From assembly GCF_007673525.1 (NCBI RefSeq), contig NZ_VDZU01000001.1, positions 2,430,055 to 2,494,054 on the forward strand: DNA of 64,000 bases. The letters run 5' to 3'. Below, in pieces: positions 1-15,240 of this stretch. Position 1 is the stretch's first letter. Every line of letters begins with the position of its first letter. The notes below the pieces were generated by a model. The model worked only from the letters and a program-made list of their open reading frames with translations. It searched no databases and had not been told where the DNA came from. The translations under genes were made by a program, and so were the position numbers. This DNA is from Fictibacillus phosphorivorans. Its GTDB lineage: Bacteria; Bacillota; Bacilli; Bacillales; Fictibacillaceae.

Positions 1-3
1 ATC

Positions 4-38
4 GCTCATCCAGCGTGCTTCACAGCCGCTGGACGAGC
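4..38. repeat. Short hairpin repeat, family H copy 1
   Basis: An 11-base-pair stem (4-14 with 28-38) encloses a 13-base loop, GTGCTTCACAGCC. The same arrangement recurs at 59648-59684 with a near-identical loop. The single imperfect pair (A8 with C34) becomes a G-U wobble if the minus strand is the RNA strand, which hints that the element acts as minus-strand RNA. It lies beyond the terminator of the P-type ATPase gene, outside any coding region. Function is unknown. Confidence 0.55.
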
Positions 39-59
39 GCATAAACCCCTTGTCTTGTT

Positions 60-102
60 AAAAATAATAGAAGCTGGTACCCAAACATACGGGAACCAGC
101 TT
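60..102 (-). terminator. Terminator of the P-type ATPase gene
   Basis: An inverted repeat (71-82 with 91-102, one mismatch) is followed on the minus strand by a T-rich stretch. It lies just past the stop codon of the ATPase gene, as expected for a rho-independent terminator. Confidence 0.65.
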
Positions 103-109
103 TATTTGT

Positions 110-2782
110 TTATCTTGCTTCTTTTTTAAACAATTGAAAGCCTGCTAGAGCAAATGTTGGAATAGATGCCATGCCAAGAACGAGTAGCCATTGTCTTATG
201 GAGAGCGGAACCGTATGGAAAATATCTTGCAATGGTTCTACGTACATGACCACTAGCAATAATAGAATAGATGAAATAACAGCCAAGACTAGGTAACCGT
301 TCTGAAACGGATTTCTATGAAAAACAGAACGCTCACTTCTGCAATCGAACACGTGGATCAATTGTGCCATAACAAGTGTTGCAAAGGCTACGGATTGCGC
401 GACGATCAGTTGATCTGGATTTTCTTTTAACGTGACCCAGAATGCAAGTATTGTCGCTCCACCGATCAAGAATCCCCTTGAAACGATCTTCCATCCTAAC
501 CCCCTGGAGAAGACCCCTTCTTTCGCTTGTCTTGGCTTTCTTCTCATAACGTCTTCTTCGGCCTGGTCAACACCTAATGCCATTGCCGGCAAACCATCTG
601 TAACTAAGTTAACCCAAAGTATTTGAATTGGAACTAAAGGAAGTGGTAAGCCCATGATCATCGCAAAAAGCATTACCAGAATCTCACCTACATTGGACGC
701 TAGAAGATAACGAATAAACTTTCTAATATTTTCATAGATGTTCCTTCCTTCTTCAATCGCTGAGCGGATCGTGGCAAAGTTATCGTCACCAAGAACAAGA
801 GAGGATGCTTCTTTCGCCACGTCTGTTCCTGTTATACCCATTGCAATACCGATATTTGCTGACTTGATAGCTGGTGCATCATTGACGCCATCACCAGTCA
901 TAGCTACAACGTGACCTCTTCGTTGAAGAGACTTTACGATTTTTAACTTGTGCTCTGGAGATACTCGCGCGTAAACATAAACATCTTCTGAAACTTTGTC
1001 CAATTCATCATCGCTTAATTGAGCAAGCTCAGCACCTTCCATCACTCTTCCACCGTTAGGGAGCATGTTTAGTTTTTTCGCTATACTCGCTGCAGTTACT
1101 ACATGGTCTCCCGTTATCATGACAGTTTTGATACCCGCAGTCTGACAATCCCTGATACTTTCTTCGACTTCAGGACGTGGCGGATCCATCATTCCCTGTA
1201 ATCCGATAAACGTGAGACTTCTTTCTGCAAAAGAAGCTTGTGAATAGTGCTCGCCTTCTTTTAAAGGTCGGATCGCAACAGCGATCGTCCGCAGTGCTTG
1301 GCTACCCAGTGCATAGATCGCTTCTTTTATTCTTTCTTTATGAGCCTGTTTGATCAACTGTTTTTTATCGTCCCATACAATGTAATCACTTTTTTCAAGT
1401 AGGACATCTGGTGCTCCTTTTACTACGAGCATCTGATTTCCTTCTGTATCCCTTACAACGACACTCATCATTTTACGGGTAGAGTCAAATGGAAACTCAT
1501 GCTGAATCGTAAATTGTTCACTTAATGATTCTTTCGTGATTCCTGCTTTGTAAGCACTAACCAGTAATGCGGTTTCTGTTGGATCACCCACTTCTAACAA
1601 TGAGCCTTTCTTACCTTCTTCTATCGTGGCATTGTTACAAAGAGCGGCATATGCCAAGACTTCTGTGAGCTTATCTTCTCGTTTATTGTTTTCTTGAATA
1701 CCGCCACCAATGACTTCAAAACCTTCTTCATTAACACTCCACTGTCTGCCTTGAGACCAAATACGTGTAACCGTCATCTTATTTTGAGTCAGTGTGCCCG
1801 TTTTATCAGAGCAGATGACAGTTGCACAGCCTAATGTTTCTACAGAAGGAAGCTTTCGGACAATCGCTCGTTTTCGTATCATTTTTTGAACACCTAGCGC
1901 GAGTGCAATCGTAACGATAGCTGGAAGTCCTTCTGGAATGGCAGCAACAGCTAACGAGACACCTGCTAAAATCATGCTATAGAGATCATGTCCTTGCATA
2001 ACACCAGCTAAAACAACCAAGACCGTTAGCAGCAGCGCAAGAGCGATCAAAATTTTCCCAAGCTGTTCAAGTTTCATCTGAAGAGGTGTTGCAATGTTTT
2101 CAGCTGTTTGTATTAAATGTGCAATCTTCCCCATCTCTGTTTTCATGCCTGTCGCTACGACTATACCTTGTCCCGTTCCTCTAGTGACCATCGTGCCCAT
2201 GAACGCCATGTTCTCTTGATCCCCTAGGTTCAAGTCTTCATTAGAAATGATGTTATTGTGTTTTTGTGCAGGAACAGATTCACCCGTTAGAGCTGATTCT
2301 TCTATTTGTAACCCTGATGTTTTTAGGAGCCTAATGTCCGCTCCCACACGATCGCCGCTTTTTACTTTTATCACGTCGCCTGCAACAACGTCTTTCGCAG
2401 CGATTGAGACCCATTTTCCTTCTCTAAGAACCTGTGCACTTGGTGCAGAAAGTTCTTTTAGTGAAGCTAAGGATCTTTCTGCTTTTCTCTCTTGAATAAA
2501 ACCTAGAATACCGTTCATCACCACGATTAAAATAATGGCAATCGCGTCTAAATATTCTCCTAAGAAACCGGATAACAATGTAGCCGCTAAGAGGACGAGA
2601 ACCATGAAGTCTTTAAATTGGGCAAGGAACATTAAAATGGCAGACTGCTTCTTTCCTTCTTCTAGCTGGTTCGGTCCATCTAACTTTAACCTTCGTTCTT
2701 GCTCACTTTTTGAGAGCCCTTCTTCCATCCTGCTGTTAAGAATGGATTCAATTTCGTCTTGCGGCAGCTGGTACCAATTCAT
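110..2782 (-). CDS. yloB: Calcium-transporting P-type ATPase (YloB-like)
   Basis: This is an 890-residue cation-pumping ATPase of the P2A (SERCA-like) type, expected to export Ca2+ from the cytoplasm. Visible hallmarks are an N-terminal cation-ATPase domain, the TGES actuator motif, the phosphorylation motif DKTGTLTQNKM near residue 330, the hinge motif TGDGVNDAP, and membrane helices arranged in an N-terminal group and a C-terminal group. The helix motif VAAIPEGLPA supplies ion ligands typical of calcium pumps. The ATG at 2782 is preferred over the GTG three codons upstream because AGAGGTGG lies five bases before it; the resulting length equals that of B. subtilis YloB. It diverges from rqcH. 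Substrate preference is inferred from family. Confidence 0.9.
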   Translation of the reverse strand: MNWYQLPQDEIESILNSRMEEGLSKSEQERRLKLDGPNQLEEGKKQSAILMFLAQFKDFMVLVLLAATLLSGFLGEYLDAIAIILIVVMNGILGFIQERKAERSLASLKELSAPSAQVLREGKWVSIAAKDVVAGDVIKVKSGDRVGADIRLLKTSGLQIEESALTGESVPAQKHNNIISNEDLNLGDQENMAFMGTMVTRGTGQGIVVATGMKTEMGKIAHLIQTAENIATPLQMKLEQLGKILIALALLLTVLVVLAGVMQGHDLYSMILAGVSLAVAAIPEGLPAIVTIALALGVQKMIRKRAIVRKLPSVETLGCATVICSDKTGTLTQNKMTVTRIWSQGRQWSVNEEGFEVIGGGIQENNKREDKLTEVLAYAALCNNATIEEGKKGSLLEVGDPTETALLVSAYKAGITKESLSEQFTIQHEFPFDSTRKMMSVVVRDTEGNQMLVVKGAPDVLLEKSDYIVWDDKKQLIKQAHKERIKEAIYALGSQALRTIAVAIRPLKEGEHYSQASFAERSLTFIGLQGMMDPPRPEVEESIRDCQTAGIKTVMITGDHVVTAASIAKKLNMLPNGGRVMEGAELAQLSDDELDKVSEDVYVYARVSPEHKLKIVKSLQRRGHVVAMTGDGVNDAPAIKSANIGIAMGITGTDVAKEASSLVLGDDNFATIRSAIEEGRNIYENIRKFIRYLLASNVGEILVMLFAMIMGLPLPLVPIQILWVNLVTDGLPAMALGVDQAEEDVMRRKPRQAKEGVFSRGLGWKIVSRGFLIGGATILAFWVTLKENPDQLIVAQSVAFATLVMAQLIHVFDCRSERSVFHRNPFQNGYLVLAVISSILLLLVVMYVEPLQDIFHTVPLSIRQWLLVLGMASIPTFALAGFQLFKKEAR

Positions 2783-2809
2783 AGCTTCCACCTCTGATAA
2801 GATTAGTTA

Positions 2810-2850
2810 ATAGCATTTATATGCAGGCATGTCCGCAAAAATGCTATACT
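2810..2850 (+). promoter_or_regulatory. rqcH promoter with overlapping inverted repeat
   Basis: An extended -10 element (TGcTATACT, with TATACT at 2845-2850) lies about 30 bases before the rqcH start; no good -35 is visible. A 9-base inverted repeat, ATAGCATTT (2810-2818) and AAATGCTAT (2839-2847), spans the -35 region and could be an operator. This interval is also the leader of the divergent ATPase gene. Confidence 0.4.
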
Positions 2851-2879
2851 ATGAATCAGAAATAAGAGGTGACCATAAC

Positions 2880-4589
2880 ATGAGTTTTGACGGAATAATG
2901 ACACGTGCCATAACAACTGAACTACAAAACACACTTACTTCAGGACGTATCTCAAAAGTTTATCAGCCACATAAGACAGATCTTGTTTTTACAATCCGTG
3001 CGAATGGAAAAAATCATAAACTTTTATTATCTGCGAATCCTTCATTCGCAAGAGTGCATCTCACTGAACATACGTATGAGAATCCAGATACTCCTCCTAT
3101 GTTCTGTATGCTTCTTAGAAAGCATCTGGAAGGCGCTTTTATTGAAAAAATTGAACAGCTTGATCTTGAGAGAATCATAACAATTACCGTTAAAAATAGA
3201 GATGAGATCGGGGACGAAACGACTAAAGTACTTTATATCGAAATCATGGGAAGACACAGCAACATTATTCTAGTCGACCAAAAATCACAGAAGATTGTTG
3301 ATAGTATCAAGCACATTCCTAGCTTTCAGAACCGTCATCGTACCATCCTTCCAGGCTTTGAGTACATCATGCCTCCTGCGCAAGAAAAAACAGATCCTTT
3401 TACAGTGACAAATGTAGATGAATTTGTTTCTAAAATTTCTTGGAACGAAGGAAAATTGGATAAACAACTCGTAACCAGATTCAGCGGTTTCTCTCCTTTA
3501 ATCGCTAAAGAAATCGTGCATAGAGCAGGACTTTCGGTTAAAAACGAAGTGGCAGACGCCTTTTTCAGTGTGATGAAGCAACTATCAGATCAAAAATATG
3601 AACCTCAAATGATCACAAACGATAAGAAAGAATATTTTTCTATTCTCCCTCTTCATCATGTGACAGGGGAGATCCGATCCTTTGATACGGTCAGTCAGAT
3701 GCTCGATCGGTATTTTTATGGTAAAGCAGATCGTGACCGAATCAAACAGCAAGCAAACGATCTTGAAAAATATCTCTCGAACGAATATGACAAGATAAAG
3801 AAAAAGATAGGAAAATTAGAGAAAGAACTTCAGCAAACGCATAATGCCGAGGAGTATCAACGAAAGGGAGAACTTATCACCGCTTATATGTATTTGGCAA
3901 AAAAGGGAGATCGTGAAGTTGAGGTAGAAGACTACTTCACTGAAGATCAACCACTTGTAAAAATCACGCTTGATCCTCTTAAAACGCCTGCTGATAATGC
4001 GCAGAGCTACTTTAAAAAATATGCGAAACTAAAAAAATCAGTTTCTATTATTAAAGATCAGATCGAAAAAGCAAAGAATGAATTGCTTTATTTTGAGCGT
4101 CTGATCGTTCAGATGGATTCAGCATCCATGAAAGATGTTGAAGAAATTAGAGAAGAGCTTGGTGAAGGCGGTTATTTGAAACATAGACAAAGTAAGAACA
4201 AGAAAAAGCAAAACAAGACGCCTCAGCCTGAAAAGTTCACATCTACTGATGGAACAGAGATCTTAGTCGGTAAAAATAATAAACAGAACGACTACCTGAC
4301 CTTTAAGTTATCGAGAGCAAATGAAACATGGCTTCATACGAAGGACATTCCAGGTTCTCATGTTCTGATTCGGTCGTCGAGTCCAAGTGAAACAGCTATT
4401 AAGGAAGCTGCTGTTTTGGCAGGTTTTTTCAGCAAAGCTAAAAATTCGAGTTCGGTTCCTGTTGATTTTACGTTAGTAAAACATGTGAAGAAGCCTAATG
4501 GGGCAAAGCCTGGATTTGTTATTTATGACAATCAGCAGACGCTTTTCGTGACGCCGGATGAAGATCTTGTTTTCCGTTTAAAAAAGTAG
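2880..4589 (+). CDS. rqcH: Ribosome-associated quality control protein RqcH (NFACT family)
   Basis: RqcH (formerly YloA/FbpA, a fibronectin-binding protein homologue) binds stalled 50S subunits carrying peptidyl-tRNA and directs C-terminal alanine tailing. The 569-residue protein has an N-terminal NFACT-N domain beginning SFDGIMTRA, a central helical and coiled-coil stretch (about residues 280-430, rich in Lys and Glu) and a C-terminal NFACT-R domain with the motif ETWLHTKDIPGSHVLI. The ATG at 2880 follows AGAGGTG with correct spacing; the longer frame starting at 2829 has no ribosome site. No clear terminator follows; the next element is repeat R1. Older names suggesting an adhesin are probably secondary. 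Confidence 0.92.
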   Translation: MSFDGIMTRAITTELQNTLTSGRISKVYQPHKTDLVFTIRANGKNHKLLLSANPSFARVHLTEHTYENPDTPPMFCMLLRKHLEGAFIEKIEQLDLERIITITVKNRDEIGDETTKVLYIEIMGRHSNIILVDQKSQKIVDSIKHIPSFQNRHRTILPGFEYIMPPAQEKTDPFTVTNVDEFVSKISWNEGKLDKQLVTRFSGFSPLIAKEIVHRAGLSVKNEVADAFFSVMKQLSDQKYEPQMITNDKKEYFSILPLHHVTGEIRSFDTVSQMLDRYFYGKADRDRIKQQANDLEKYLSNEYDKIKKKIGKLEKELQQTHNAEEYQRKGELITAYMYLAKKGDREVEVEDYFTEDQPLVKITLDPLKTPADNAQSYFKKYAKLKKSVSIIKDQIEKAKNELLYFERLIVQMDSASMKDVEEIREELGEGGYLKHRQSKNKKKQNKTPQPEKFTSTDGTEILVGKNNKQNDYLTFKLSRANETWLHTKDIPGSHVLIRSSSPSETAIKEAAVLAGFFSKAKNSSSVPVDFTLVKHVKKPNGAKPGFVIYDNQQTLFVTPDEDLVFRLKK

Positions 4590-4924
4590 CCTTTTTTGGA
4601 AAGACCGTATGCAATGATGTTTTTGAATGTGTTGATTTCCACTTCAGGTTGCTCGCTTTCCGGGGGGCGTGCGGTGAGCCTCTTAGCGCTATGCGCTATT
4701 AAGAGTCTCACCTGTCCCGCTAATCCCCCAGGAGTCTCGCACCTTACGCTCCAATCAAGTATTCAGTGAAGTATTTTAATACATTTGAAGTCTAAATACA
4801 GGATGTTATTTAAACCGTGCTGTTTTAAATACTCTGAAACTCCTTTGCATCTATCAGAAGTAGATTATGACCATAAAAACACGTTTCAGAAAGCACTAAT
4901 TAAAAAACGCAGAGCAGCTTAATT
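4590..4924. other. 335-base intergenic region between rqcH and the methyltransferase gene
   Basis: This gap holds repeat R1 (4631-4758), a stretch that stays alignable with the flank of repeat R3 for about 25 bases beyond, and the arm of a bidirectional terminator at its right end. I see no coding frame with a ribosome site. In B. subtilis the cys/sir genes lie between pyrE and yloA. Confidence 0.7.
4631..4758 (+). repeat. Palindromic intergenic repeat, family R copy R1
   Basis: The element begins GTTGATTTCC and ends CCAATCAA, so its ends are inverted. Inside are a GCTCGCTTTCC box, GGTGAGCC and its partner GTCTCACC, and between these a variable hairpin (CTCTTAGCGC paired with GCGCTATTAAGAG). 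Four other copies occur in this window (R2-R5). No transposase frame is present. Confidence 0.9.
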
Positions 4925-4946
4925 TTAGCTGTTCTGCGTTTTTTTT
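4902..4946. terminator. Bidirectional terminator at the end of the pyr operon
   Basis: AACGCAGAGCAGCT pairs with AGCTGTTCTGCGTT around a short A/T loop, with an A-run on the left and a T-run on the right. It overlaps the last codons of the methyltransferase gene and can serve transcription from either side. Confidence 0.8.
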
Positions 4947-5593
4947 GCTTTACTGATAATGGCGAGGCCACCTAACACTTCATAATGTTGAACCTCAGTA
5001 AAATGCAGGTTGTGCAGTAACTCTGTCATTTCATCTGTTGAATAGCGGTGTCTTCTCGTACTTACGTTAGACCATTTTAAAAGTGCTGTTCGTTCGAACC
5101 CAGAGATACCGTTTTCCTTTGCGAAAGAAGCAGCGTTTTCTTGACTCATTTTTCCACTCGGATTCAGCATGACGATTTGACCATCATCTTTTATAACGCG
5201 ATGAACCTCACTGATTCCTTTAGCTGGATCGGGCAATAAAAACATTACACAAGTGGATAATGCTAGATCAAACGAATGATCTGTAAACGGAAGATTCTCA
5301 GCATCTGCAACGATAAACTCACTTTTACCACTTAATTCATGATAAAAGAACTGCTGAATACTAGCCTTGATCATCTCTGACGACAGATCTACGCCGACAA
5401 GTCGATTCGCTTCCTCAGCTCCACGCAACAGCAATCTTCCTGTTCCGCATCCCACGTCTAGAACTTCTTTTTCACTCCATGACCCTGTTACTTCTTTTAA
5501 ATGATCATGGACTTCCTTAAGCCAAGTCGTCCTTGCCATGCTATCAAAAAAGGAAACAAGCTCATCAAATTCTTCACCGTTCATTTTTCTCAA
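4925..5593 (-). CDS. Class I SAM-dependent methyltransferase, last gene of the pyr operon
   Basis: The 222-residue protein has a Rossmann-type methyltransferase fold with motif I VLDVGCGTGRLLLRG near residues 40-55, an acidic motif II (FIVADAENLPF) and a UbiE/Methyltransf_11-like core. The substrate cannot be read from the sequence. It begins with TTG at 5593, nine bases after AAGGAG; the ATG at 5584 lies too far from that site. It starts only 22 bases after pyrE and is followed by the operon terminator, so it is probably co-transcribed with pyrimidine genes. B. subtilis has no such gene at this place. Confidence 0.75.
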   Translation of the reverse strand: MRKMNGEEFDELVSFFDSMARTTWLKEVHDHLKEVTGSWSEKEVLDVGCGTGRLLLRGAEEANRLVGVDLSSEMIKASIQQFFYHELSGKSEFIVADAENLPFTDHSFDLALSTCVMFLLPDPAKGISEVHRVIKDDGQIVMLNPSGKMSQENAASFAKENGISGFERTALLKWSNVSTRRHRYSTDEMTELLHNLHFTEVQHYEVLGGLAIISKAKKTQNS

Positions 5594-6222
5594 AATGTTA
5601 ATCTCCTTAAGAAAACTATTTGGAAAAAGAGGCAGCTCCCCAGTGTTCTGGGTCTTGTTGCCATTCTTTTAATAAAGAAAGCCCTTGTTCACTTATCTTT
5701 CCGCTTTCTTGTGCTTCCTCTATTAATGTACTAAAGTTTGTTACGGTTTGAAAAGAAATATCCAACTCACCGAGTTCTATATCTGCCTTTTTCAGACCAT
5801 AACTAAAAATGGCTACAACACCGAGCACTTCAATCCCTGCTTCACGAAGAGCTAGTACGGATTGAATAGAGCTTTTGCCGGTTGAGATCAAGTCTTCAAC
5901 AACAACTGCCTTCTTACTTTTATTCGTTAATCCTTCGATCTGATTCGTTTTCCCATGAGCTTTCGCACTAGATCTTACGTAACACATCGGTAATTCCATC
6001 TGATCCGCTACGAAGGCAGCATGAGGAATACCTGCTGTTGCTGTTCCGGCGATAAGATCAGCTTCTGGGTAATGCTTCTCTATTAACGCGGAAAGCTCCC
6101 CAGCTACTTGTTTACGAATCTCGGGATACGCAATAATCAACCGGTTATCGCAATAAATGGGAGACTTCATCCCAGAGGACCACGTGTATGGATTTTCAGG
6201 TGACAGAGTTACTGCCTCAATG

Positions 6223-8631
<2,409 letters not shown>

Positions 8632-8635
<4 letters not shown>

Positions 8636-11600
8636 ACGAGCACCTTGTCTTTTTTTGTGAATGCTGAGAGCGCGTGTGCTGAGAACGAGATAGACTCAAG
8701 TACTTCTAATAGAGCGACTGACGTATCTAAGTTTGTCAAACATACTACTCCGTTCTCTGCGCATTCTCTTCGAATGCGGAATCCGTCTCTCGCCGGAATC
8801 TTCCCTTTTGTTAACGTGTTCACTACAAATTGCGCTTCGTCTTTACGAATAACATCTAGGAGATTTCTTCCTTCAGACCCGATCTTGCCAACAACGTCGA
8901 CTGGGATACCTTCTTGTTCAATGATGTTCGCCGTTCCTTCTGTTGCCATAATTGTATAACCGATCTCATAAAATCTCTTTACCATCTCAAGCGCTTCTTC
9001 TTTGTCTTTATCTGCTACCGTAAAGAGTACAGTTCCGTGCGTTGGAATTTTCATACCAGATGCGATCAAGCCTTTGTAGAGTGCTTTTTGAAGATTCTTA
9101 TCTCTTCCCATGACTTCACCTGTTGATTTCATCTCAGGTCCTAAATACGTATCCACACGACGTAGTTTAGCGAACGAGAACACAGGAACCTTAACGGAAA
9201 CTTCATCTGCTTCCTTCTGATAACCCGTTTCGTATCCTTGACTAACTAGATTCTCACCTAGAATGACTTTTGTAGCGACGTTAGCCATCGGTACACCCGT
9301 TATCTTACTTAAAAATGGTACTGTACGGCTTGAGCGCGGATTCACTTCAAGTACATACACTTCATTCTTATGCCAAACGAACTGGATGTTCAAAAGTCCG
9401 ATAATCTTCAAACCTTTTGCGATTGAAATCGTTCTGTCAATGATCTTCTGTTTGATCTCTTCAGGCAGCGTTTGAGGAGGATAAACGGCGATTGAATCTC
9501 CAGAGTGAACACCTGCACGCTCTATATGCTCCATCATTCCTGGGATGAAAACATCTTGTCCGTCTGAGATCGCATCTACTTCGATCTCTTTTCCTTCCAA
9601 ATATCTATCGACTAGTACCGGATGATCGGGATTTACTTTAGCTGCGTTCTCCATATACTGCAGAAGCTCGCTTTCTTGGTACACGATCTCCATTGCTCTA
9701 CCACCAAGCACGTATGACGGACGAACGAGAACAGGATATCCGATTGAATTCGCGATAGTAACGGCATCCTTAACGGAAAATGCTGTTTTTCCAGCCGGTT
9801 GCGGAATCTCTAGCTGTTTCATCACTTGTTCAAATCGCTCTCTATCTTCAGCTAGGTCCATGCTGTCTAGAGAAGTTCCGAGAATTTTAATTCCTCTTCT
9901 TTCAAGCTCTTCTGAGAGATTGATCGCTGTTTGACCACCGAATTGTACGATAACGCCTTCTGGCTTCTCATGATCGATCACATGCATAACATCTTCTACA
10001 GTTAGCGGTTCGAAATAGAGCTTGTCTGACATGCTAAAGTCAGTAGAAACTGTTTCTGGGTTGTTATTGATAATGATCGCTTCATAACCTGCTTCTTGAA
10101 TCGCCCATACCGTATGAACGGTCGCATAATCAAACTCAATACCTTGTCCGATTCTGATCGGACCAGATCCTAGAACGACCACACTCTTTTTGTCAGTGAT
10201 GATTGACTCATCTTCTTCTGCATAAGTGCCGTAATAATAAGGTGTAGCGGATTCAAACTCTGCCGCACACGTGTCAACCATCTTGAAGACCGGCTTGATT
10301 CTCTCGTTCAATCGGAACTGATACAAATCGTACTCGTCCATTTCCCAAGCTTCTGCAATCCAACGATCGCTGAATCCTTTTTCTTTTGCTTTCTTTAAAA
10401 TGACTGCATCTTTCTTACGTTCTTTTACACGTTTCTCTAAAAGAATAATGCCATGCAGCTTTTCTAAGAAGAAATAATCAATCTTTGTCCATTCATGTAT
10501 CTGTTCTACCGTAATCCCCATTCTTAGTGCTTCAGCAATGTAGAACAACCTTTCATCATCTGCTCTCAAGATTTTTTCTTGTACTTCAGAATCTGTTAAG
10601 TTTTTCTCTTTCACATCAAGGTGGAAAGCGGAAATCTCAAGAGATCGTACCGCTTTTAAAAGTGACTCTTCAAAGTTACGTCCGATCGCCATAACTTCCC
10701 CTGTCGCTTTCATCTGTGTTCCAAGCTTACGGTTCGCTCCTTCAAACTTATCAAACGGCCATCTCGGAATCTTTGAAACGATATAATCAAGTGCCGGCTC
10801 GAAACATGCATAAGTAGTTCCCGTCACAGGGTTTTTGATCTCATCGAGTGTGTATCCTACTGCGATCTTTGCTGCTAACTTCGCGATCGGATAACCTGTC
10901 GCTTTAGAAGCTAATGCAGACGAACGGCTTACACGTGGATTTACTTCGATCACATAATATTGTGAGCTTTCAGGATCTAGCGCAAGCTGTACGTTACAGC
11001 CTCCTTCAATTTTTAGTGCTCTTATAATTTTTAAGGACGCGTTTCGTAAAAGCTGATAATCTCTATCCGTAAGCGTTTGACTTGGTGCTACCACGATTGA
11101 GTCACCAGTGTGAATACCTACTGGGTCAATGTTTTCCATATTACACACAACGATTGCCGTATCGTTCTTATCACGCATCACTTCATATTCGATCTCTTTG
11201 AATCCCGCGATACTTTTTTCGATCAATACTTGTCCTACAGGACTTGCATGCAATCCAGATGGCGTAATCTCCAAGAACTCTTCTTCATTTGTTACGATTC
11301 CGCCACCTGTCCCACCAAGCGTAAACGCAGGACGGATGATTACTGGATAGCCGTTCTCGGCAACGAATGCTCTTGCTTCTTCCATGTTATGAACGATTGC
11401 ACTCTCAGGCACTGGCTCGTTCAACTCTCTCATCAACTCTCTGAACAAGTCACGATCTTCTGCCTGTTGAATCGAAGGAAGTTTTGTACCTAATAGTTCT
11501 ACGTTGTATTCTTCTAGAACGCCTGAGTTAAAAAGTTCAACTGCTAGGTTAAGACCAGTTTGTCCGCCAAGTGTGGCAAGCAGTCCATCAGGACGTTCTT

Positions 11601-11838
11601 GACGTATGATACGAGATACAAACTCTAGAGTTAGAGGTTCGATATACACTTTATCCGCCATATTTGGATCTGTCATGATCGTCGCAGGATTAGAGTTTAC
11701 AAGTACAACTTCATACCCTTCTTCTTTTAAGGCTTGGCAAGCCTGTGTACCCGCATAATCAAATTCTGCAGCTTGTCCAATTACGATCGGCCCAGAACCA
11801 ATCACTAGTATTTTTCGGATGTCATGTCGTTTAGGCAT
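8632..11838 (-). CDS. carB: Carbamoyl-phosphate synthase, large subunit
   Basis: This 1068-residue subunit makes carbamoyl phosphate from ammonia, bicarbonate and two ATP. Two homologous halves each have a preATP-grasp domain ([20 protein letters not shown] and [19 protein letters not shown]) and an ATP-grasp domain, with an MGS-like allosteric domain in the last 140 residues. It overlaps carA by eight bases. Its place inside the PyrR-controlled operon makes it the pyrimidine-specific enzyme (PyrAB) rather than an arginine-specific one. Confidence 0.97.
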
Positions 11839-12924
11839 ATTGCATCAAACCTTCTTTCTTCGTTGTTTTTATCATGTTCATGAAGTCATCAAAAATCGGA
11901 TTCGAGTCTTGTGGTCCTGGTGAAGCTTCTGGATGATACTGAATTGAAAACGCTGGTTTTTCTTTGTGTTTCAACCCTTCTACAGTTCCATCATTTACGG
12001 CTTGGTGTGTTAGAACGAGATCTGAATTCTTTAAAGACTCTTCTGTTACAGCATAACCATGGTTTTGTGAAGTGAGGGCAATCTTACCTGTCTCAAGATC
12101 TTTTACCGGATGGTTAGAACCTCGGTGTCCAAACTTTAGCTTCTCAGTATCCGCACCGCATGCAAGAGCTAAAAGCTGATGTCCTAAACAGATTCCTAAG
12201 ATTGGGATGGTATTTTTTAAAAGCTCTTGAATCATTGTTATTCCTGAGTGTACGTCTTTTGGATCTCCAGGTCCGTTACTCAAAAGCACACCATCAGGCT
12301 GAAGACGAATGATATCTGCTGCTGATGTGTTGTGCGGAACAACGATCACATCACATAATCTTCTAGATAACTCTCGTAACATTCCACTTTTCACTCCAAA
12401 ATCTACGACTACTACTCGATAACCGCTGTTTGGTAAGTGATATGGTGTTTTTGTTGATACTTTTGTCACTTGATTCGTTATTCGCTCTTCGGCATTCAAG
12501 TTCTTTATCACTTCTTCAGCATTCTCAATAGAATTTGTCATTCTGCCTTTTAGCGTTCCATGCTGTCGAATCTTTCTTGTAAGTTTACGTGTGTCAATGC
12601 CATATAAACCTGGAATATCTTTTGCTGTCAGCCAGCTGCTTAAAGACTGCATGCCTTCATGATGATTTGGAAACTCAGCATGCTCATTCACAATGATTCC
12701 GCTCGTTGCAGGACGAATCGATTCATAGTCAGAACGGTTGATTCCGTAATTCCCCACTAGTGGATACGTAAAGCAGATAATTTGATCACAATAAGAAGGA
12801 TCAGTCATCACTTCTTGATATCCTGTCATACTCGTTGTGAATACTACCTCACCACTCGATTCACGTTGTGAACCAAAAGCTAATCCGTTAAAAATCGTTC
12901 CATCTTCTAAAATTAAGTAGCGTT

Positions 12925-12928
<4 letters not shown>
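11831..12928 (-). CDS. carA: Carbamoyl-phosphate synthase, small (glutaminase) subunit
   Basis: CarA releases ammonia from glutamine for CarB. The 365-residue protein has a type I glutamine amidotransferase domain with nucleophile Cys247 in [10 protein letters not shown] and the His332/Glu334 pair in [10 protein letters not shown] choose the ATG at 12928, which follows GAGGAGAG and overlaps the pyrC stop by four bases; the frame extends 20 codons further, but that stretch is pyrC coding sequence. Confidence 0.96.
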
Positions 12929-15226
<2,298 letters not shown>

Positions 15227-15240
15227 AGTTAAAAGGTGTT

